Under the pieces are notes generated by a model that saw only the letters and a program-made list of their open reading frames with translations, did not search any database and was not told the DNA's origin. The position numbers and the translations under genes were made by a program. 64,000 nt of DNA from Enterococcus mundtii (GTDB taxonomy: Bacteria > Bacillota > Bacilli > Lactobacillales > Enterococcaceae): NCBI RefSeq assembly GCF_003957375.1, contig NZ_CP025473.1, positions 1,265,501-1,329,500 on the forward strand, given 5' to 3'. The stretch's first letter is position 1, and each line of letters opens with the position of its first letter. Positions 18,001-24,514 of the stretch are shown piece by piece.

Positions 18001-18391
18001 TGGTACTTTTCATGGTGATAAGTATTGGAGATGGTATGGTTTTGAAGGGAGAGTTGAATGGTGTGCGATCTTCGTAAGTTGGGTAGCAGATCAAGTCGGG
18101 TACCTTAATCAAGAAAAAATAATAAAATCAGCAAATTGTTTAGAGATGATCAACTGGTTAACGGAAAAAGGAAACTATAGGAAAACTTCAGAGAGTTACC
18201 ACCCACAACCAGGTGATTTGATTTTCTTTGACTGGAATGGAGGTGGTACAGGGAAAGATCATGTGGGAATCGTGGAATTTACAGATGGAAATATCATCCA
18301 AACCGTCGAGGGCAATACTTCCAATAAAGTAGCCAGAAGAACCTATTTCCTCAATGATCCGAGCATTTCGGGGTACGGTATTCTTCAATAA
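15053..18391 (+). CDS. VirB1-like bifunctional peptidoglycan hydrolase (lysozyme + CHAP)
   Basis: A 1112-aa wall-opening enzyme for the T4SS channel. Residues 1-275 are an extremely Lys/Arg-rich, presumably cytoplasmic region with recurring LxGIK motifs (LLGIKKRK, LAGIKNTL, LFGIKDKL). A long membrane segment follows (about 276-322), then an extracellular stretch including eight acidic 13-aa repeats (about 445-548). A lysozyme-like/SLT domain (about 815-920) has catalytic Glu in IIQVESGG, and a CHAP-type domain (about 965-1112) has Cys in EWCAIFVSWVA and His in KDHVGIVEF. The Tn916 Orf14/CwlT-type enzymes have the same pair of domains but lack the big basic and acidic regions. ATG at 15053 overlaps virB4. 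The CHAP domain could be called NlpC/P60-like. Confidence 0.88.
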   Translation: MNETYEGNKQENNKQQDLLSIKLNRVSTKEQKKKALKKRLRLKKRQQQLARKKRDNLQLKNRNIVDFKQHMVNSQSRKDPLSKGVTSKKTNDSGFKKRHLMTNKKKLNKINRNKKHSTTREKAYFIKNKHRSPKEIDHALLGIKKRKSSTHNSRTNQRIQLSSEKINKQKLGSKKFYHKKSESLDKNALDLAGIKNTLTANKQSSAKKLEDKLFGIKDKLERKHQVLSNSNKIKRLKKQTKIPSKKKFKPKLKKNLAQAAIDTVGRNKEGELNILGVLLVLLIILKLILMLLSVKVMMILAVVIVVIVVIIAIFNFIASIFTIKTEDMALAEAYEHVTFLDAKMNKEVQKVFEDFSENSEIEEVYFVVNGVARPDNNFLYSSDADTYLYYLNAKYENYDIQQRISADSNLFGATRVRGEVEGIHRYTFSYTTEIETREVPIIYPEEDDGTEEAPEESEEDDGTEEAPEESEEDSGTDEAPEESEEDSGTDEAPEGSEEDSGTDEAPEESEEDSGTDEAPEESEEDSGTEEAPEESEEDDGTDEAPEELEDSGTEETLEEDDDTSQETNDLEEEIEESENEEESSSHEAQTNRNPSDEQPDPPIEEDRPTHRTIKVALINIEIKTISQFIDENSDTLSEEEKDKFGPIQELDRFENKVFLQSPFGMNQEAIVVEKYGYRGLNDRNKQNYIELLAEAGKPVYGIDNSGSGRVHAVGNSSVTINTSLNKRVVLSPLKNIKVRNRDWVNAETLIGETTGNLKVEVIERRTLRPNRHIYPSAYIFDLIYQYPSEIEGFIHDSSRSISGSLKNPGQMILQWEHLVREACEKYGIPEYVNMILAIIQVESGGDAERFPDIMQASESQGLAPNTIEDPELSIDRGTHYFSQLLGKAKTLHLDDRAALQAYNYGEDFLNWLATTNKQYSFLHAELYARKKSNRQIVRYTHPVAVAHGFSWRYAYGNMFYVPIVTNYLWLENSRFLETAINEIGTFHGDKYWRWYGFEGRVEWCAIFVSWVADQVGYLNQEKIIKSANCLEMINWLTEKGNYRKTSESYHPQPGDLIFFDWNGGGTGKDHVGIVEFTDGNIIQTVEGNTSNKVARRTYFLNDPSISGYGILQ
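16385..16696 (+). repeat. Eight tandem 39-bp acidic repeats
   Basis: Eight in-frame units of 13 aa with consensus EED(D/S)GT(E/D)EAPEES, inside the extracellular part of the hydrolase. Units differ by a few bases only, so copy number probably varies between strains. Confidence 0.93.
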
Positions 18392-18410
18392 AAAAAGAAA
18401 AGGGCGAACA

Positions 18411-19340
18411 ATGAAACGATTAAAAAATATAGTTGAGTCAAAAGAAGGAAAAAGAATCGTGATAATAGCTAGTGTCATTTTCATCACAATGTTCAGTTTT
18501 ATTTTCTACTCGATCTTTTTTCACCATGGAACAAATGGAAATTCAAAAACTACAGCGAGTAGTGAGCGTTTATCTTTTAGTGAACAAAGAGACGAAGAAC
18601 TAAATCTAGTAGAAAGAAACGAGGCTTTAGTTTATCGAGGAATTTGGTATTCTGATCGAGCAGATGGCATGGTTCTGGAATTAAAAAATGACGGAACTTA
18701 TCAAAGTACCAGTTGGCTCACAACGGGGCAGTATCGCTTAGTAGATACAAAACTTGTTCTAACGGACAAAGAGAAAGAGGAAGTTTCTTTTGAGCTGATG
18801 ACTAGGTTAGGAGAAACGATCTTCTTTTACGAAGACAATGAAGGTGACACTACCTATTTTTATCCAAGTGTTGAATTGTTGGAGAAGGCGAAAGAAATGA
18901 TTGATTCTGGCGAAGATGAAGCGAATGAGAGGATCAATCAAAAATGGAATGACGTTTTACTTCAAGGTAGTTGGACGAATACGACGATGAATAGTCATGT
19001 ATTGATTGATTTTACAGAAAATACATTTGTCCAACGAAAAGTGGAGGATGGAAAAGAAACAAGTCGAACTTTTCACTATCGCATTATTTCTGAAGATGTT
19101 TCTGAGACATTATGCGTGTTAGAACTGTCAGTCACCGATGAAAATTCAGCAGTTAAAAAATTCGAGATCACATTAGAAGAAACACAATTTGGTTATCGCA
19201 TGAATTCTCTCCCAGGAATGTTTTTATGGGTAAATGATTACGAAAAACCACATCAAGCTGTGAGATTAACTCAAACAGGTGTATTTAGAGAAGAAAATAC
19301 ATCTTTAGAACAGTTGCTTGAACATCGCTTGAATGGTTAA
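18411..19340 (+). CDS. Bitopic membrane protein with two GxW modules
   Basis: No named family recognised. The 309-aa product from ATG 18411 has one N-terminal membrane helix (about 16-36) and an outside domain of ~270 aa. The outside part contains two similar beta-rich modules. One begins RGIWYSDRADGMVLELKNDG and the other QGSWTNTTMNSHVLIDFTEN, each with a GxW opening followed by strands, as in lipocalin-like/DUF-type small barrels. It lies directly after the hydrolase in the slot where VirB8-like proteins occur in some Gram-positive systems, so it may be a VirB8 functional counterpart, but no sequence evidence proves that. The in-frame upstream ATG at 18354 is rejected because it lies inside the previous gene. 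Confidence 0.7.
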   Translation: MKRLKNIVESKEGKRIVIIASVIFITMFSFIFYSIFFHHGTNGNSKTTASSERLSFSEQRDEELNLVERNEALVYRGIWYSDRADGMVLELKNDGTYQSTSWLTTGQYRLVDTKLVLTDKEKEEVSFELMTRLGETIFFYEDNEGDTTYFYPSVELLEKAKEMIDSGEDEANERINQKWNDVLLQGSWTNTTMNSHVLIDFTENTFVQRKVEDGKETSRTFHYRIISEDVSETLCVLELSVTDENSAVKKFEITLEETQFGYRMNSLPGMFLWVNDYEKPHQAVRLTQTGVFREENTSLEQLLEHRLNG

Positions 19341-19379
19341 TCGACTCTGAAAAAATTCTTCATTGAATGGAGGAGACCG

Positions 19380-22300
19380 ATGTTTTATAAAAAATTTGAA
19401 GACTACCTTAAAGAATATCTAAACAAAGATATTTCAATAAAATCAGTAAAACCTTATGAAGAAAAAGTATTCAATGAGTTTCAAGCAAAAGCAATATTGG
19501 ATAGCAATCCTGAAACTTTGAGAGAAGAATTCCACTTCGTTTTAGATTTGATTTCTTCACGAAAAGAAGTGAATGAAGAAAAGACAAATGATTTAAAACA
19601 ATCATTTGACAGAATGATCCGAGGCATTGATCCATCAGACTATAATGCGCTGAGATTCTCCATATATAAATCGCGGATGATGGTCTTAAAAGAAAATATA
19701 CGTGAGCGAGAAACAAGTTCAAAAGAAGTGCCACCTACTTTTACGTCGAACACATCATTACAAGCATCTGATGAATTAGTAAGTCCTAAATTAGTGGCGG
19801 AACAGGAAAAAAGATTTGCAGAACAAGCAACACTCAATAAGAGAGGCAACGGAAAGCAAGAAGCTTTATCCAATGAGCAGATAAAAGAGAATGTCGCGAC
19901 GTACGTAAATTCTGTTCACACGACGAATCAATATACAAAAAAAGAACACCATCAAAGACCTAAAGTGAGTGATTTAAAACAACGGTTTGAAAAAGAAACT
20001 TCTTATAATATAGAACCCCATTCAGCTGAAGTACCATCAGGGACAGTCAACCGATTGCGCCAATACTATGAAGGTCTGAATCATTCAATAAATGATCATT
20101 CATCATTAGAAAGTCGAGAGTCGTCTAGATGGAGAACCTCGCAAACGAATGATTCACCGAATGTTCAAAATAGGCAAAATCAACCGACAGATCGACAGAA
20201 CCAAAGAAATGAAGGAACATCATCCTATCAAAAAGCTCCTCCATTAAAAGGTACTAGCGAATTGGTGCGTAGAGGAAACGAACGCACAGTCTATACGAAT
20301 GAATCATCACCCACAAACAAAGCAGAGCCGGATCAAACCGGCATGACAAACGAAGAATTTCAAAGACGACGAGGCCGGTTTGGCAATATGGCTGGACCCA
20401 GTAACCAACAACCAGTTATCGAGAGAACGAACCAAAGAGAAACAGATAATTATCAGACAGCTACTTATCAAAATCCACTTAGGCAGCAACGAAGTAGTGA
20501 GCTAGTACATGAAGGTCAAACTAGTAGGATAGATAACAATGACTCATTAAGGACAAACAATGCAGAACTGAGTCAAACAAGTAAGGCGAACGAAGAAATT
20601 CAAAGATATCGAGACCAGTTTGGCAATGTGGCTGGACCCAGTAACCAACAACCAGTTATCGAGAGAACGAACCAAAGAGGAACAGATAATTATCAGACAG
20701 CTACTTATCAAAATCCACCTAGGAAGCAACGAAGTAGTGAGCTAGTACATGAAGGTCAAACTAGTAGGATAGATAACAATGACTCATTAAGGACAAACAA
20801 TGCAGAACTGAATCAAACTGGTAGGGGAGACGAAGAATCTCAAAACCTTATTGCTCGATTCGACAACCTTACTAGTACAAGTAATGAACCATCGTTTTCC
20901 AAGAAAAAAAGTCATGGAGAGAGTGAACATCAAGGAACTTCTTATCAAAGAGCTACCCCCATGCATGGCAGTAGTGAAATCGTACGTAAAGGAAACGAAC
21001 GCGCAGTTTATACGAATGAATCATCATCTGCAAATAAAACAAAATCGAATCAAACCGGCTTAACGAACGAAGAATTCCAAAATCGTCGCGCTCAATTTGA
21101 AAATCCTAGTGTCAAAAGTGATAACCGCCTTGCTCCAGAATCCACGGGTCGAGTGAGAGCAGCGACAGAGCGGTTCGAAAAAGCGAATGAGCTTTCTAAC
21201 GCCCGCCCAGCTCCAGAATCCACGGGTCGAGTGAGAGCAGTGAGAGATCAGTTTGAAAATCCGAACGCCTTTAGCAATGAACGATCAATTCCAGAACCCA
21301 CGGGTCGAGTGAAAGCAGTGAGAGATCAGTTTGAAAAAGCGAATGAGTTTTCTAACGCCCGCCCAGCTCCAGAATCCACGGGACAAGTGAGAGCAGCGAG
21401 AGATCAGTTTGAAAATCCGAACGCCTTTAGCAATGAGCGCCCAGTTCCAGAACCCACGGGACAAGTGAGAGCAGTGAGAGATCAGTTTGAAAAAGCGAAT
21501 GAGTTTTCTAACGCCCGCCCAGCTCCAGAATCCACGGGTCGAGTGAGAGCAGTGAGAGATCAGTTTGAAAATCCGAACGCCTTTAGCAATGAACGATCAA
21601 TTCCAGAACCCACGGGTCGAGTGAAAGCAGTGAGAGATCAGTTTGAAAAAGCGAATGAGTTTTCTAACGCCCGCCCAGCTCCAGAATCCACGGGACAAGT
21701 GAGAGCAGCGAGAGATCAGTTTGAAAATCCGAATGATCATCCTAATGAGCGCCCAGTTCCAGAACCCACGGGTCGAGTGAAAGCAGTGAGAGATCAGTTT
21801 GAAAAAGCGAATGAGTTTTCTAACGACCGCCCAGCTCCAGAATCCACGGGTCGAGTGAAAGCAATGAGAGATCAGTTTGAAAAAGCGAATGAGTTTTCTA
21901 ACGCCCGCCCAGTTCCAGAATCAACGGGTCGAGTTGAAGCGATGCGAAGACAGTACGAGTCCAGAACTGGGAGAGAAACTGAAGATAGTGTCTCTAATGA
22001 AACATTACAGCAACAAACCGGCTTGGCTAACGAGACATTTCGCCAACGCCGGGGCCAATTTGAAAATCCTGCTGTAAAAAGTAGTGATGGACAAAAATCA
22101 GAAGAAAGTGTTACATCCGATCAACTAGATCTTAGAAAAGAACCAAGCAACCAATCTACTGCTCTCTCTGCTGATCAAACAGGTATTGTTGCTGGTAACA
22201 CGAAAAAAATCCGTGAATTGTTAGCTGATAAACTCAAATTTAATCCAATAGAGAAAGAACCACCTGAAACAAATACTCAAACAGATAGTTCCCACGCACC

Positions 22301-23816
22301 AGTAGAGGAATCTTCCTCAGACACTCAAAATAGCCAAATGAGAAATCAGATGAGTGAAGGTGGGGAACCGAAATCAACGAAACTGGATGAAGCGAGTATA
22401 GCCACTCGAGGAATGGATAAAAAACAGTCGGAAAACACAACTGATCCTTTAGATAAACTTGGAATAGACGCTAGTAGTAGTACTTTTGGTTTAAATGAGA
22501 ATGCTTCAGAGAAAACGGATAAAGCTACAGAAACTGATTTTATGGATGACGATATAGAATTGCCAGAGTCAGGACCGCATACACAAAAAAAGAAAATCCA
22601 CACAAAAAAAAGCCGAGCTATCCAAATCGGAAGGTTTTTCTTGAACTTACTACCACTAGCATCTTGGCCATTGATCAGTATGTGGGTGACTGCCATTTTA
22701 GGTATCGTCCCAGCTTACCTTGCGATGTATGGACTTCCACTAACTCTGTTGGTTTACGGTACGATTTTGGCTGCTGCTTATGGACCAAAATTGATCAATT
22801 ATATACGAAAACTTCGTTCTAGAATACAAACCTATCGTCAGACAGAACGAAATCGACAGAGAAACTTAGAAGATCGAGTAATTGATCCAAAAGAAAAATC
22901 GATTCAAAGGGAAACTACCGTTCATGAGAAAGATACAACAAAAACAAAACAACAAAATCATTCATCAGAAAAATTCAGTCCTGAAGATCCGGAAAAAGAT
23001 AAATCTGTAAAGGGCTATTTTAAAAGAAATTGGAAATCTTTTGCGATCATCATTGGTGTGGGTATAGCTATAGCAGGAATTGGTATCGCACTGACACCAG
23101 TTGTTGCGCCATTCATTTTCACAGCAGCCACAGCTCCTGCTTTATTTAAAGTAACTTCAGTTATTGCAATGGGACTTGCTGTCTCCTTTGGTGTAACTGC
23201 TTTGAGTAAAGGACTTCATGCGCTACAAAGAAAGTATTATAAAAAAGAAGACCCAACATTAGAAACGCCGACGCAAAAAGAGACAATCGAAAAAAACTCT
23301 TTAGAAGTAGACAGGAATTTTGATAAATCTAATGAAAAAGTGGATAAGGATGATCGGATATCTGCTCATGATAGTTCTTCAATAAAAAATGCTGGATCAA
23401 AAGAAGATGGAATGAAAGTGGCTAACGCCGAAATGAAGTCAACGGATAAAAGTCCGTATGCATGGGTCTATGGTCAAGAGACAGAAAATAAAACCCAAAA
23501 TGAATCGAATCGTTCAAGTCGGTCGAATTCTTTCAATACCCATGAAACAGTTCATGTGAAAGCGGATATTCATGAGCCACCATCACAGTCAGCTCGTGAA
23601 AACCGCGCGACCAATCAATTAAGTGAAGCTACAAGACATCGAGTGGATAATATGAAATCTGAAAGTAATCCACAGATTGCTGAACAGAATAAAGGAAACA
23701 ATCGTCAGCCAGCCGTCAAAGAGGCATTTGATTCAATCAAACAAAAAGCAATTTCGAAGAGTAATAATGTCAGTGGCAAACCCCTGCTGAAAGGTCAGAT
23801 ATCTTTTGAAAAATGA
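19380..23816 (+). CDS. Giant repeat-rich membrane protein (1478 aa)
   Basis: Not recognised. Residues 1-120 are a helical N-domain (MFYKKFEDYLKEYLNKD...). Residues ~120-950 are hydrophilic, Asn/Gln/Arg/Glu-rich and built of repeats: a duplicated ~67-aa block and ten 26-aa units (PExTGxVxAxRDQFExxNxxSN). A short motif TGxxNEEFQxRRxxFEN recurs between them. Two hydrophobic hairpins follow (about 1086-1135 and 1218-1278), then a charged tail ending in AISKSNNVSGKPLLKGQISFEK. GGAGGAGA precedes the ATG. There is no signal peptide, so the repeat region is probably cytoplasmic unless exported by the machine. A related C-terminal AISKSN motif occurs in the protein at 26641-27201. It may be a scaffold or a secreted effector. 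Confidence 0.75.
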   Translation: MFYKKFEDYLKEYLNKDISIKSVKPYEEKVFNEFQAKAILDSNPETLREEFHFVLDLISSRKEVNEEKTNDLKQSFDRMIRGIDPSDYNALRFSIYKSRMMVLKENIRERETSSKEVPPTFTSNTSLQASDELVSPKLVAEQEKRFAEQATLNKRGNGKQEALSNEQIKENVATYVNSVHTTNQYTKKEHHQRPKVSDLKQRFEKETSYNIEPHSAEVPSGTVNRLRQYYEGLNHSINDHSSLESRESSRWRTSQTNDSPNVQNRQNQPTDRQNQRNEGTSSYQKAPPLKGTSELVRRGNERTVYTNESSPTNKAEPDQTGMTNEEFQRRRGRFGNMAGPSNQQPVIERTNQRETDNYQTATYQNPLRQQRSSELVHEGQTSRIDNNDSLRTNNAELSQTSKANEEIQRYRDQFGNVAGPSNQQPVIERTNQRGTDNYQTATYQNPPRKQRSSELVHEGQTSRIDNNDSLRTNNAELNQTGRGDEESQNLIARFDNLTSTSNEPSFSKKKSHGESEHQGTSYQRATPMHGSSEIVRKGNERAVYTNESSSANKTKSNQTGLTNEEFQNRRAQFENPSVKSDNRLAPESTGRVRAATERFEKANELSNARPAPESTGRVRAVRDQFENPNAFSNERSIPEPTGRVKAVRDQFEKANEFSNARPAPESTGQVRAARDQFENPNAFSNERPVPEPTGQVRAVRDQFEKANEFSNARPAPESTGRVRAVRDQFENPNAFSNERSIPEPTGRVKAVRDQFEKANEFSNARPAPESTGQVRAARDQFENPNDHPNERPVPEPTGRVKAVRDQFEKANEFSNDRPAPESTGRVKAMRDQFEKANEFSNARPVPESTGRVEAMRRQYESRTGRETEDSVSNETLQQQTGLANETFRQRRGQFENPAVKSSDGQKSEESVTSDQLDLRKEPSNQSTALSADQTGIVAGNTKKIRELLADKLKFNPIEKEPPETNTQTDSSHAPVEESSSDTQNSQMRNQMSEGGEPKSTKLDEASIATRGMDKKQSENTTDPLDKLGIDASSSTFGLNENASEKTDKATETDFMDDDIELPESGPHTQKKKIHTKKSRAIQIGRFFLNLLPLASWPLISMWVTAILGIVPAYLAMYGLPLTLLVYGTILAAAYGPKLINYIRKLRSRIQTYRQTERNRQRNLEDRVIDPKEKSIQRETTVHEKDTTKTKQQNHSSEKFSPEDPEKDKSVKGYFKRNWKSFAIIIGVGIAIAGIGIALTPVVAPFIFTAATAPALFKVTSVIAMGLAVSFGVTALSKGLHALQRKYYKKEDPTLETPTQKETIEKNSLEVDRNFDKSNEKVDKDDRISAHDSSSIKNAGSKEDGMKVANAEMKSTDKSPYAWVYGQETENKTQNESNRSSRSNSFNTHETVHVKADIHEPPSQSARENRATNQLSEATRHRVDNMKSESNPQIAEQNKGNNRQPAVKEAFDSIKQKAISKSNNVSGKPLLKGQISFEK
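20380..20819 (+). repeat. Direct duplication, 240-bp period
   Basis: About 200 bp beginning near 20380 (GGACCCAGTAACCAACAACC region) recurs near 20620 with only a few differences. It encodes duplicated blocks with AGPSNQQPVIERTNQR and SELVHEGQTSRIDNNDSLR. Confidence 0.85.
21135..21960 (+). repeat. Ten 78-bp coding repeats plus a partial unit
   Basis: In-frame 26-aa units starting at each PESTG/PEPTG. Two unit types alternate (QFEKANEFSNARPA and QFENPNAFSNERxx). Units 2-5 (21213-21524) are repeated almost exactly as units 6-9 (21525-21836), so a 312-bp block was duplicated on top of the 78-bp amplification. Confidence 0.92.
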
Positions 23817-23836
23817 AGAATACGGAGAGAGATTCA

Positions 23837-24514
23837 ATGAATAAAATCAAATTAATGAGCATATTTAGTGTCATCATGTTGCTCCTGCATTTTCCAGTTA
23901 ATGTTTATGCACTTAATATTAGTCTCGATGAGATCCATGAAGGAAAGAGCTTACGTGAGTGGTTGCATGACGAAGGAGAAAAAGCAATTTCTCAACAAAT
24001 CACTACTACTCCACAAGCAAATAATTCTTTAGGTGTGGAGCCAGGAGAGAGCGTCACTTTTTCAGTTAATATCCCAACCTATGCCATGGTGACAGACCAT
24101 AATGGCTGGATTCCAGCTATTACAGGAGGCAAGCACGGGAATACTCCTGTGCCCAATATCTTTTATACTCAAATGCATTATGGAAATGCACCTAATCTGT
24201 CCGGTAGTTACAGAATAGGTGATGTAACTGCCGCAAATCTTCCTTCTGGAATGAGTATTAGCAGGGTAGTTGGCCCAACTACGGGAAATTTTACAAGAGT
24301 TGATGTGACAATCACAAGGAATCAGGTGAGTACTATAAATGGTCATGATAGCTCGATCAATCTTAACTTGAGTACGCTTTATTTAGATACATGGGCGATT
24401 GACCCAACAACTGCTGCTCTTTTTGGTCATGAGCCAATCAATGCAGGGGGATTACGCTTACTAATCTTAATCTTGGAACATTGTCGCTGCGAACAAAAAA
24501 TTCAATCAGAGTGA
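23837..24514 (+). CDS. MucBP adhesin, N-terminal part (frame-split)
   Basis: Start ATG 23837 follows GGAGAG. A signal peptide (MNKIKLMSIFSVIMLLLHFPVNVYA) leads into a secreted N-domain with IPTYAMVTDHNGWIPAITGG and beta-rich LNLSTLYLDTWAI segments. At the G5 run 24446-24450 the frame is lost. The present ORF ends 24514 with an unrelated tail, while the -1 frame reads GITLTNLNLGTLSLRTKNS and continues seamlessly into the next ORF. One extra G gives a 924-aa protein. So 23837-26610 is one adhesin gene, disrupted by a 1-base deletion, a sequencing undercall or phase variation. Confidence 0.72.
   Translation: MNKIKLMSIFSVIMLLLHFPVNVYALNISLDEIHEGKSLREWLHDEGEKAISQQITTTPQANNSLGVEPGESVTFSVNIPTYAMVTDHNGWIPAITGGKHGNTPVPNIFYTQMHYGNAPNLSGSYRIGDVTAANLPSGMSISRVVGPTTGNFTRVDVTITRNQVSTINGHDSSINLNLSTLYLDTWAIDPTTAALFGHEPINAGGLRLLILILEHCRCEQKIQSE

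Noticed and set aside
21135-21960. CRISPR-like array
   Set aside because: Units are contiguous and in frame with no unique spacers, and there are no cas genes; it is a protein-coding repeat.
19380-23816. Giant repeat protein as relaxase or LPXTG adhesin
   Set aside because: No HUH or relaxase Tyr motif, no signal peptide and no sorting signal are present.
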